Of a stretch of DNA of 40,086 nt, positions 23,194 through 31,705 are shown in pieces. Under the pieces are notes generated by a model, which was given only the letters and a program-made list of their open reading frames with translations, was not told where the DNA came from and ran no database searches. The translations under genes and the position numbers were made by a program. The first letter of the stretch is position 1; every line of letters starts with the position of its first letter. This stretch comes from Paracoccaceae bacterium (GTDB lineage Bacteria; Pseudomonadota; Alphaproteobacteria; Rhodobacterales; Rhodobacteraceae), in NCBI GenBank assembly GCA_018223125.1, contig JAAEZA010000010.1, forward strand, positions 1 to 40,086. Reading direction: 5' to 3'.

Positions 23194-24993
23194 TTATTCG
23201 ACAAACAGGGGCGTCATTTCGAATTTGACGACATCAACCAGTCCCAGATCCGAAATCCGCAATTCCGGTATCACCACCAGCGCCAGCAGGGAATGCTGCA
23301 TATAGGCATTGTTCACCGTGCAGCCGCATTCCGCCATCGCCGCGACCATCCGGTCCGCGGCTTTGGCCACGTCTTGTGCGGGGCGGTCCGACATCAGGCC
23401 GGCGATGGGCAGTTCCACCATTGCGATTTCGACGCCATCCTTAAAGACACAGATGCCGCCGCCCACTTCACCCAGACGGTTGGCTGCAAGCGCCATATTC
23501 TCGCGGTCGGTGCCAACGACAATCATATGGTGGCTGTCATGGGCCACGGTCGAGGCCATAGCCATTTTGCCGGTATAGTTGAAACCGGACACGAAACCGT
23601 TGGTAACGCCCCCAGTTGCGCGGTGCCGTTCTACCAGTGCGATCTGGCAGACATCCTGTGAGGGGTCACCGTTAACCCTGCCGTCATCAACGTCAAGCTC
23701 TGCTGTCAGTGCCTTTGTCGGAGCCTGATTTTCCACAACGCCGATGACTCTTGCCGTGACAGTATTCGCGCCCTCCGGCGCGGTGATGCTAAAATCATCC
23801 GCGCCAAGGGATTTGCCCAGATGCACCGTTTGCCGCGTGTCCGCCGGCCAGGCGTAGGCCGTTGGATCGACGGTGTTTTCGCCATTCTCTGCCACGATTT
23901 CACCGCGGGCCATGACCAGCTCTATCGGCAGGGTTTTCAGGTCCGAGGTCAGGATAATATCCGCCCGCCGCCCCGGTGTGACAGAGCCGATATCCCGTTC
24001 CAGTCCGAAATGTGTGGCCGTGTTGATGGTTGCCATTTGCAACGCAACGACGGGATCACATCCGCATTCGATGGCATGGCGTACAACGCGGTTCATGTGG
24101 CCGTCGTTTACCAGCGTGCCGGAATGGCTGTCATCCGTGCACAAGATAAAGTTGCGCGGGTCGAGCCCCTTTTCCGTCACCGCCGTAATCTGTGTTTCCA
24201 CGTCATACCATGCCGAACCGAGCCGCATCATGGAACGCATGCCCTGACGGACACGGGCAATGGCGTCTGCCTCGCAGGTGCCTTCGTGATCATCTGCAGG
24301 GCCGCCCGCCACATAAGCCGCGAAATCCGGCCCGAGATCGGGGGAGGCGTAATGTCCGCCCACGGTCTTCCCTGCCCGTTGTGTAGCAGCAATTTCGCCC
24401 AGCATCTTGGGATCACCGTGGATCACACCGGGAAAATTCATCATTTCGCCCAGACCGATAATATTCGGCCAGTCCATCGCTTCGGCCACATCATCTGGCC
24501 CGAGTTCGGTGCCCGTGGTTTCGAGGCCGGGTGCAGATGGCGCGCAGGACGGCATTTGTACGAAAACGTTGATCGGCTGGGCCAGTGCCTCGTCATGCAT
24601 ATGCCGCACGCCATCCATGCCGAGAACGTTGGCAACTTCGTGCGGATCCACAAACATGGTGGTGGTGCCGTGGGGAATCACCGCCTCGGTAAAGCGGGAA
24701 ACTGTCAGCATCCCGCTTTCGATATGCATATGCCCGTCGCACAGGCCCGGCATGATATAGCGGCCCTTGGCTTCTATAATTCTGGTGCTTTCCCCGATGC
24801 AATGGCTGGCATCCGGCCCGCAAAAGGCAATGCGGCCTTCGCGGATTGCAATGTCGTGATCGGGCAATAGTTCGCGGGTGTGGACGTTCACCCAGATACC
24901 GCCCTTGATAACCGTGTCCGCCGGTTCACGTCCGGCAGCGGTAGCAATGAGTTGGGGGGCGACGTCGGGCCATGCAGGGAAGTGTGTTTTCAT
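23194..24993 (-). CDS. ade: Adenine deaminase
   Basis: Deaminates adenine to hypoxanthine and ammonia. At 599 residues it matches the adenine deaminase family of the amidohydrolase superfamily (E. coli Ade 588). The metal site HxH is at H88-M-H90 (PGLCDGHMHIESG), followed by TTTMFVDPHEVANVLG, GLGEMMNFPGVI, GGHYASPDLGPD, the metal/substrate aspartates in LCTDDSHSGTLVNDGHMNRVV, GSVTPGRRADII and the adenine-deaminase C-terminal domain ending QHSLLALVVIPELRISDLGLVDV. Loop SPDLGPD replaces the SG-type loop of enterobacterial Ade, a possible specificity variant. It is the first gene of an operon with amn; a palindrome fitting the RutR consensus lies 42 bases upstream of the ATG. Confidence 0.94.
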   Translation of the reverse strand: MKTHFPAWPDVAPQLIATAAGREPADTVIKGGIWVNVHTRELLPDHDIAIREGRIAFCGPDASHCIGESTRIIEAKGRYIMPGLCDGHMHIESGMLTVSRFTEAVIPHGTTTMFVDPHEVANVLGMDGVRHMHDEALAQPINVFVQMPSCAPSAPGLETTGTELGPDDVAEAMDWPNIIGLGEMMNFPGVIHGDPKMLGEIAATQRAGKTVGGHYASPDLGPDFAAYVAGGPADDHEGTCEADAIARVRQGMRSMMRLGSAWYDVETQITAVTEKGLDPRNFILCTDDSHSGTLVNDGHMNRVVRHAIECGCDPVVALQMATINTATHFGLERDIGSVTPGRRADIILTSDLKTLPIELVMARGEIVAENGENTVDPTAYAWPADTRQTVHLGKSLGADDFSITAPEGANTVTARVIGVVENQAPTKALTAELDVDDGRVNGDPSQDVCQIALVERHRATGGVTNGFVSGFNYTGKMAMASTVAHDSHHMIVVGTDRENMALAANRLGEVGGGICVFKDGVEIAMVELPIAGLMSDRPAQDVAKAADRMVAAMAECGCTVNNAYMQHSLLALVVIPELRISDLGLVDVVKFEMTPLFVE

Positions 24994-25034
24994 GTCCTAG
25001 TGTTTCACCGCTCGCGCTTTGGTTCAAGAGAAAA

Positions 25035-25050
25035 TTGACCAGATGGTCAT
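25035..25050. promoter_or_regulatory. RutR-like operator upstream of ade-amn
   Basis: TTGACCAGATGGTCAT at 25035-25050 agrees with the published E. coli RutR consensus TTGACCAnnTGGTCAA at all defined positions except the last base. It lies 42 bases upstream of the adenine deaminase start and 194 bases upstream of the STAS gene, in the gap between the divergent genes. RutR is a TetR-family regulator responding to uracil and thymine; related regulators control purine and pyrimidine breakdown. The protein binding it here is not encoded in the window. Confidence 0.6.
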
Positions 25051-25243
25051 GTATCCTGTCCTGCAACGGCCGTGGCGTGCAATTTGCCTGACAAGGGGCG
25101 ATGCGCCGGAGGTTTATCTAAAAATGATAACAATTTTCTAAACGCGGTTTCGCTCTGAAAGGTTTTGGTAGGATTTTTCTGGAATGTTCAATCCGGCGAA
25201 CTGCGCTGTCGTGTCCCAAACCGCTTTTGAGATTGGAAACCAT

Positions 25244-25591
25244 ATGGAAGTTGAAGCCCGTAATTTCGATGGAATAACCGTGGTGCGGTTGGGCGGCCCG
25301 CGGCTGGACGCGGCGCAATCCGTGCGTTTTAAAGAAGCCTTAAGGGATATTTCCGACAACGGCGCGGATCATATCCTGCTTGATATGTCGAATATCACCT
25401 TCATGGACAGCTCCGGCCTGGGGGCCATCGTAACTGTCCTGAAACAGATGGGGCAGGCAAAAACGCTGGAACTGGCCGGTTTGACCCCGATCGTTGCCAA
25501 GGTATTCGCCCTGACGCGGATGGATAAGGTGTTTCGCTTGCATGACAGTGTCGACGCCGCGCTTTCTTCCTGTCGGAAAGTGGCGGGATGA
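25244..25591 (+). CDS. STAS-domain anti-sigma factor antagonist (SpoIIAA/RsbV type)
   Basis: A 115-residue single STAS domain. In partner-switching systems this protein binds an anti-sigma kinase when unphosphorylated, freeing the sigma factor or another target. The phosphorylation loop is clear: FMDSSGLGAIV, with S57 the expected phosphosite after D55-S56. The start at ATG 25244 (after GGAAACCAT) begins at the usual distance from the first strand; an in-frame ATG at 25184 would add 20 residues with no family counterpart. Its end overlaps the kinase gene by four bases (ATGA). No PP2C phosphatase or sigma factor lies alongside. Confidence 0.9.
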   Translation: MEVEARNFDGITVVRLGGPRLDAAQSVRFKEALRDISDNGADHILLDMSNITFMDSSGLGAIVTVLKQMGQAKTLELAGLTPIVAKVFALTRMDKVFRLHDSVDAALSSCRKVAG

Positions 25592-26070
25592 CCGGTTCGC
25601 TAAAGGCCGGTCGACGGGTCGCCAAAGTGCATGAGTTGCATCTGCAAGTCGCCATCCGAAGCGTCCAGTCAGAGGTGTCCCCCGTTCTGGGCCGCATCAC
25701 TGATTGGCTGGGGACGCATAAAATCAACCGCAATTTTGTGGAGGAGGTAGAGCTTGTCACAGCAGAGGCGCTGAACAATGTTGTCGAACACGCCTATCTT
25801 TACGCAGAAGATGGTGAAATCCGCATTCTTATGTCCCTGCGTCCGGGAAAACTTCAGGTGCAGATCACGGACGGGGGGCGCAAATTTGACGGCCCTCCGC
25901 CGGAAAAGAAGATGGATGTCGAAAAATTCGCGTTCGAAGAACTCCCCGAAGGCGGTTTCGGCTGGAACCTGATCCGGTCTCTGACAGATGAAGTGGCCTT
26001 CGAACGGGCCGGAGAGAAGAACCGCCTTACCCTCACCCGTAAACTGCCCGAAACGGCCGGTGCGGGGTGA
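25588..26070 (+). CDS. Serine kinase/anti-sigma factor with HATPase_c domain (RsbW/SpoIIAB type)
   Basis: A 160-residue GHKL-type ATPase predicted to phosphorylate the STAS partner and to sequester a sigma factor or other target. The N-box TAEALNNVVEHAY (58-70), G1 box ITDGGRKFDGP (93-103, D95) and the glycine-rich lid EGGFGWNLIRSLTDEV (121-136) are all present. It starts four bases inside the STAS gene, a typical coupled pair. The 169 bases after it contain nothing I can identify. Its target in this organism cannot be deduced from the window. Confidence 0.9.
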   Translation: MTGSLKAGRRVAKVHELHLQVAIRSVQSEVSPVLGRITDWLGTHKINRNFVEEVELVTAEALNNVVEHAYLYAEDGEIRILMSLRPGKLQVQITDGGRKFDGPPPEKKMDVEKFAFEELPEGGFGWNLIRSLTDEVAFERAGEKNRLTLTRKLPETAGAG

Positions 26071-26239
26071 CTGCGATCCTCGCCGCGGGCTGGTGCGACT
26101 TCCGTTGCCGGCTTTCGGGGCGAATATCAGACATGCGCCGCAAACTGAAAAATACCGGTCAGTAAATGTCAGTGTGATTTGCGAAAAATGGCGGGCTCTG
26201 GCATGATTTAATCAGATTTTATGTATTTGGAGCGGTGCA

Positions 26240-29200
26240 ATGGCATTTCAAAAGGCTAAAGGGCTTTGGGTTTGGGCTATTCTGTCGGGGATTGTCACCC
26301 CCCTAGCAGCGCCAGCGCAAACTGTGGGGCATGCGATTCCCGAACGTCGGATCGAGCTGTCGGAAAAGACCGATTTTTACGGCTCCGACCTGCGCAACAT
26401 TTTCGATGTGACATTTCAGGACTGTGTCGCTGCCTGTCTTGCCGATCCCAATTGTAAGGCCTTTACCTATAACCGGACCTCATCCGCCTGCTTCCCCAAA
26501 TCTGCCATAGGGGAGGCAAGCGTGTTTGAAGGCGCAACTTCGGCCGAGGTGCACGAGGTTGCAAGCGGTGATCTGCAATTTGCCGACACTCAGGCGCAGA
26601 AACTCGAATTCTTAACGGAAACCTATCTCAAAAATGCGAGCAAGATCGCAGGGCGCAACGGAACGTGGTACCCGACGAATGGCTGGTCTTACGATGCGCT
26701 TCTTGCAGAGGCCCGCAAGGTCGAAGCAGAGGGCCGTTTGGTCCGCGCCCTAGAACTTTCTCTTGCTGCTGCGAATGACGCAGACCGCGCAGAAGCATGG
26801 ATAGAAGCTGCGCGCCTTGCCAATCAGGCCAAGGCGAACACAGGTAACCAGCGCAGATTGATTGGTGACATCCGGACCGCAGGCGCGATCAACGGTTTCC
26901 TGCGTGCGCGGGAAGCGCCCCAACAGGTCAACGCGCTGCAAGAACTGGCCCGCGGTTTGGAAGCGGACGGACAAGGCCGCCAGATGATTCCGGTTTTGCG
27001 TTTCGCCCAGTCCATCTCGCCGCGACAGGAAACACAAGAGGCGCTTGACCGTGCGATCAACCTGTATGGCTTTCGCATTCTGGATCACACGGTCGATCAC
27101 AACGCTGCCGCACCACGTGTCTGTGCAGAATTTTCTGAAGAACTGGTGACAGGCACTGTCGAATATTCCGATTTTGTCCGCACCGATGCGCAAGGATTGG
27201 TGGCCGAAGCTGACGGACATCAATTGTGTATCGAAGGTGTCAGCCATGGCCAGACCCACCGTATTGCCTTCCGGCAGGGATTGCCTGCGTCAAACGGTGA
27301 GGTTCTGCAAAAAACCGTAGAGCTGAACATCTATGTGCAGGACCGCGATCCCGTTGCGCGGTTCGCAGGGCGCAGTTATCTGATGCCCAAACGGGACGGG
27401 GGCAGCGTGCCGCTTACAACGGTGAACCTTGAGAAGGTTGACGTCAAAATATACCGCGTTGGCGACCGGAACCTGCTGCGCAGCCTGCAGGAAGGCCTGT
27501 TTTCCAAGCCGGTTTCCCGTTGGGATCTGGATTTTGTTGCCAACGAACTGGGGCAGGAAGTCTGGAGCGGGACTGCGGATATCACGCCGGAACTGAACCG
27601 CGAAGTGGTGACGGCTCTTCCCATCGGGGACGCGCTCGGCGAATTCGAGCCGGGCGTCTACACGATGACGGCGCGGGTGCCGGGGGCCTCGCGCGAGGAA
27701 GAGGATACCATTGCAGCGCAGTGGTTTATCGTCTCGGATATCGGCATTTCCTCGTTGAAGGGAAATGACGGGTTGCATGTGTTTGCCCGATCGCTGAACA
27801 GCGCCGAACCGATTGGCGGTGCTGCGGTCCGGCTGGTCAGCAAGGCCAATGTGGTTCTGGCCGAAGCGACAACGGATGATGCGGGTCACGCCCGTTTTGA
27901 CAGCGGTCTTGCGCTGGGCACGGGCGGAAACGCCCCCGCGCTGGTGACCGTAGAAACACCGGACGGAGATTATGCCTTTCTGGATCAGGCAGCAGCAGAA
28001 TACGATTTGTCCGATCGCGGGGTTGAGGGCCGGCCGGCGCCCCCCCCGATTGATGTATTTCTGGCCACAGACCGTGGGGCCTACCGTCCCGGCGCTGTGA
28101 TCCATACCACGCTTCTGGCGCGCAATCACAAAGTGGAGGCGCTGGACGGCGTGCCGGTCACACTGGATCTGATCCGCCCTGACGGGGTGCGCCACAGCCG
28201 CAAACTTGCCCGTGCTGCGGGCGCGGGCGGGGCTGTTACATCTTTCGATCTGCCCGCGAATGCCGCGCGGGGCAGTTGGAAATTACAGGCTTATACCGAC
28301 CGGGAAGCGCCTGCCCTGCTGGAACGGCGTATTCTTGTTGAAGACTTTATCCCCGAGAAAATTGATTTCGATCTGGCGCTGGGCGCCGGTCCGTACCTTG
28401 TGACAGACCGCCCCGAACTAAGCATTGATGCGCGCTACCTGTTTGGTGCTGTCGGGGCGGGGCTGGATATCGAAGGGGAGGTCAAACTCTCTGCCGCGCG
28501 TAGTTTGGACGGGTTTTCGGGTTTTGTGTTCGGACCTGTGGATGACGTGTTCAGCACACGATACGAAACCATCAGCGGTGCGGGGCAAACGGACGCGACG
28601 GGCAAACGGACCCTGACGCTTAACCTGCCTGCTGTGGATGATGTGGCGAAACCTCTGGAAATGACCGCCCATATCCGGTTGCGGGACGGCTCCGGCCGCC
28701 CTGTAGAGCGGAGAGTGTCGGCGCCTGTGCTGCCAGGACGGGCAATGCTCGGGATCAAACCCCTGTTTGACGGGACACTTGGCGAAGGGGCGGAGGCCGG
28801 CTTTCAGCTTGTGGCTGTCGGGGCAGATGGCACTGCGACCGAAATGAAGGCTGTCAGTTGGGAGTTGAACCGGCTTCACACCCGTTACCAGTGGTATCAG
28901 CAATACGGCAGCTGGAATTACGAACCGATCACCCGACGGGAACGAATCGCGGCGGGGACCGTTGATATTCCGTCAGATGGTGGCGCACAGATTGCTGCCG
29001 GTGTGGCGTGGGGGGCTTACGAGTTGAAAGTCACCCATAAAGCCGCCCCTTATGCGGCGAGTTCCCTGCGGTTCAATGCAGGATGGTTTGCCAGTGGCAA
29101 CAGCGATGATACGCCGGACCTTCTGGATGTGGCGATGGACCGTTCGAAATACGCGGTCGGGGACAAGGCCACATTGCGCATGAACGCCCGCTTTGACGGT

Positions 29201-31705
29201 GTCGCGCAGGTCTCTGTGCTGTCGGACCGTCTGATTGAAACCCGTGCGGTTGCGGTGTCAAAAGGGGGGAATGAAATCGCATTTGATGTGACAGAAGACT
29301 GGGGCGCGGGGGCTTATGTCACTGCATCGGTGCTGCGCCCGATGGAACAGGGCCACACCCCGTCCAGAGCACTCGGTCTGGCCTATGCACCAGTTGATCC
29401 GGCACAAAGGCTGTTGAAGGCGCAATTCGTCAATACGCCAGAGGCGGACCCGCGCGGACCGTTGGATGTGGCCCTGCAACTGAACGGTTTGCCAGCCGGA
29501 GAAACCGGATATGTCACCATAGCGGCTGTCGACCTTGGCGTTCTGAACCTGACCGGATTTGAAACTCCGGCACCGGACGATCATTACTTTGGCCAGCGCA
29601 AGCTGGGGGTGGAACTGCGGGATGTCTATGGCCGGCTGATTTCAGGAACCGGAGCCGTCGGGCGTTTGCGCTCCGGCGGGGACAATCAGGCGCAGGCGGG
29701 GCTTCAGGGCCCACCCCCGGCAGAGGCTGTGCTGGCGCAGTTTTCCGGTGCTTTGACTGCGGATGCGGATGGCATGGTGCGGCACCGCTTCGATTTACCC
29801 GATTTTAACGGAACCGTGCGATTGATGGCTGTAGCTTGGTCGCAAACGGCCGTCGGCCATGCCGAACAGGATGTTCTGGTGCGGGATCCGGTGGTCATGG
29901 CCCTTCATGCGCCCCGCTTTCTGACGCCGGGTGATCTTAGCCGCGCGCGGCTGGAACTGACCCATACGTCCGGTCCGTCCGGTCGATTCGAATTGGTTTT
30001 GAACAGCGGTGCTGCACTGGCGCTTGGCGGACCGCTGAAGCAGGATGTTACGCTTGAGGAAGGACAGAAAACCAGCCTGAATATTCCGCTTTCTGCGCAA
30101 GAGACGGGAACAGACGGGATAGAGGTTACACTGAAAACGCCGGACGGCAGGACGTTGCGCAAGGCGATCACGATGGGGGTGCAATGGAATGATCCCCCCA
30201 TTGCCCGCCAGACCCGTATCAACTTGCAATCTTCCCGTGCGTTGACGCTGGACAGTAATACACTTGCCGGATTGCACGCCGACACGGTTCACGCGACACT
30301 TGCAGTAGGGCCGTTGGCGCGGTTCGACGCGCCCGGATTGTTGACGGCACTGGACCGCTACCCCTACGGCTGCACCGAACAGATCACCTCCAAAGCCATG
30401 CCGCTGCTTTACTTCGACCAATTGTCAGAAGCGCTCGGACTTGGCGGCAAGGAACAGGTAACCGAACGGATCAATCAGGCCATCGCGCGTGTGCTGAGCA
30501 ATCAGGGAAGCAACGGGGCCTTCGGGATGTGGCGTCCGGCGTCAGGGGATCTCTGGCTCGACAGTTATGTTACCGATTTCCTGAGCCGCGCACGCTTGCA
30601 GGGCCATCCGGTCCCTGATCTGGCCTTTGAACAGGCGCTCGACAACCTGCGCAACCGCGTCAATTACGCTGCGGATTTTGAACAGGGTGGCGAGGATGTC
30701 GCCTATGCGCTGATGGTTCTGGCCCGCGAAGGATATGCTGCCATCGGTGACTTGCGCTATTATGCGGACACCCGTGCAGGCGCGTTCGCAACCCCGCTGG
30801 CACAGGCCCAACTGGGGGCAGCGCTTGGCTCTTACGGCGATCAGAGCCGTGCAGATGCCATGTTCCGCCGCGCCGGAGCGCGTCTGGCGCAACAGGAAAC
30901 CGGTGACGGCTATCGCGTGGATTACGGATCGGTACTGCGGGATTCCGCTGCGGTCCTGACCCTTGCAATTGATGCAAATTCCGACGCGCTGGACCGGACG
31001 GCTCTGGCGGAAAGGATCAGCCGCGCGCCCGTGGCCCGCCAGTCCACACAGGAAAATATGTGGTCTTTGATGGCGGTGCGTGCACTGGTACAGGATGGCA
31101 GCGTCGACGGGCTGCTGCTGAACGATGCACCGATGTCCGCGCCCCTTGTTCGCAGCCTGTCGGGCGATGATTTACAGGCGGGGGTCCGGCTGGAAAACGG
31201 GGGGGCACAGGATACACCTGCGGTTGTAACCGTGTTTGGTGTGCCTTCCGAACCGGAACCGGCTGGGGGCAACGGTTATAAAATCGAGCGGATGTATTTC
31301 ACGGCAGAAGGGGAGCCGGTCTCACTGGATCAGGTTCGCCAGAACGACCGTTTCGTCGCCGTGTTACGGATCACACCCCTTCGGGATCAGGAGGCGCGAT
31401 TGATTGTCGATGATCCCCTGCCGGCGGGGCTGGAGATTGACAACCCGAACCTGATTTCGGGCGGCGATATCAAGGCGCTGGACTGGCTGGACCTGAATGC
31501 GGATACGCGTTTTGCAGAGTTTCGGACGGACCGTTTCATTGGCGCTGTGGATTGGTCCGGGCGCCGGCCGTTCCAGCTTGCCTATATGGTGCGGGCTGTC
31601 TCGCCGGGCAGCTTTCATCACCCCGCCGCACTGGTAGAGGATATGTATCGTCCCGATTTCCGCGCCCGCACAGCGACAGGACGTGTGACTGTGGCGGGCC
31701 GGTAG
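26240..31705 (+). CDS. Bacterial alpha-2-macroglobulin with N-terminal PAN/apple domain
   Basis: A giant 1821-residue periplasmic protein. A signal peptide (1-27, ending LAAPA-QT) has no lipobox cysteine. Residues 30-95 form a PAN/apple module with cysteines 62, 66, 72 and 84 (DCVAACLADPNCKAFTYN). Macroglobulin-type beta domains follow, including VFLATDRGAYRPGAVIHTTLL. The alpha-2-macroglobulin core is around 1165-1255 (MVRHRFDLPDFNGTVRLMAVAWS), and the thioester YPYGC1378-T-E-Q1381 opens the helical thioester domain (to about 1620). Such proteins trap proteases that enter the periplasm by covalent capture. PBP1C starts immediately after its stop codon, the known yfhM-pbpC pairing. E. coli YfhM is a lipoprotein; this one seems soluble or otherwise tethered. 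Confidence 0.93.
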   Translation: MAFQKAKGLWVWAILSGIVTPLAAPAQTVGHAIPERRIELSEKTDFYGSDLRNIFDVTFQDCVAACLADPNCKAFTYNRTSSACFPKSAIGEASVFEGATSAEVHEVASGDLQFADTQAQKLEFLTETYLKNASKIAGRNGTWYPTNGWSYDALLAEARKVEAEGRLVRALELSLAAANDADRAEAWIEAARLANQAKANTGNQRRLIGDIRTAGAINGFLRAREAPQQVNALQELARGLEADGQGRQMIPVLRFAQSISPRQETQEALDRAINLYGFRILDHTVDHNAAAPRVCAEFSEELVTGTVEYSDFVRTDAQGLVAEADGHQLCIEGVSHGQTHRIAFRQGLPASNGEVLQKTVELNIYVQDRDPVARFAGRSYLMPKRDGGSVPLTTVNLEKVDVKIYRVGDRNLLRSLQEGLFSKPVSRWDLDFVANELGQEVWSGTADITPELNREVVTALPIGDALGEFEPGVYTMTARVPGASREEEDTIAAQWFIVSDIGISSLKGNDGLHVFARSLNSAEPIGGAAVRLVSKANVVLAEATTDDAGHARFDSGLALGTGGNAPALVTVETPDGDYAFLDQAAAEYDLSDRGVEGRPAPPPIDVFLATDRGAYRPGAVIHTTLLARNHKVEALDGVPVTLDLIRPDGVRHSRKLARAAGAGGAVTSFDLPANAARGSWKLQAYTDREAPALLERRILVEDFIPEKIDFDLALGAGPYLVTDRPELSIDARYLFGAVGAGLDIEGEVKLSAARSLDGFSGFVFGPVDDVFSTRYETISGAGQTDATGKRTLTLNLPAVDDVAKPLEMTAHIRLRDGSGRPVERRVSAPVLPGRAMLGIKPLFDGTLGEGAEAGFQLVAVGADGTATEMKAVSWELNRLHTRYQWYQQYGSWNYEPITRRERIAAGTVDIPSDGGAQIAAGVAWGAYELKVTHKAAPYAASSLRFNAGWFASGNSDDTPDLLDVAMDRSKYAVGDKATLRMNARFDGVAQVSVLSDRLIETRAVAVSKGGNEIAFDVTEDWGAGAYVTASVLRPMEQGHTPSRALGLAYAPVDPAQRLLKAQFVNTPEADPRGPLDVALQLNGLPAGETGYVTIAAVDLGVLNLTGFETPAPDDHYFGQRKLGVELRDVYGRLISGTGAVGRLRSGGDNQAQAGLQGPPPAEAVLAQFSGALTADADGMVRHRFDLPDFNGTVRLMAVAWSQTAVGHAEQDVLVRDPVVMALHAPRFLTPGDLSRARLELTHTSGPSGRFELVLNSGAALALGGPLKQDVTLEEGQKTSLNIPLSAQETGTDGIEVTLKTPDGRTLRKAITMGVQWNDPPIARQTRINLQSSRALTLDSNTLAGLHADTVHATLAVGPLARFDAPGLLTALDRYPYGCTEQITSKAMPLLYFDQLSEALGLGGKEQVTERINQAIARVLSNQGSNGAFGMWRPASGDLWLDSYVTDFLSRARLQGHPVPDLAFEQALDNLRNRVNYAADFEQGGEDVAYALMVLAREGYAAIGDLRYYADTRAGAFATPLAQAQLGAALGSYGDQSRADAMFRRAGARLAQQETGDGYRVDYGSVLRDSAAVLTLAIDANSDALDRTALAERISRAPVARQSTQENMWSLMAVRALVQDGSVDGLLLNDAPMSAPLVRSLSGDDLQAGVRLENGGAQDTPAVVTVFGVPSEPEPAGGNGYKIERMYFTAEGEPVSLDQVRQNDRFVAVLRITPLRDQEARLIVDDPLPAGLEIDNPNLISGGDIKALDWLDLNADTRFAEFRTDRFIGAVDWSGRRPFQLAYMVRAVSPGSFHHPAALVEDMYRPDFRARTATGRVTVAGR

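Noticed and set aside
21939-23228. 429-residue open frame on the plus strand
   Set aside because: It is antisense to AMP nucleosidase, whose family motifs run through the whole region on the minus strand.
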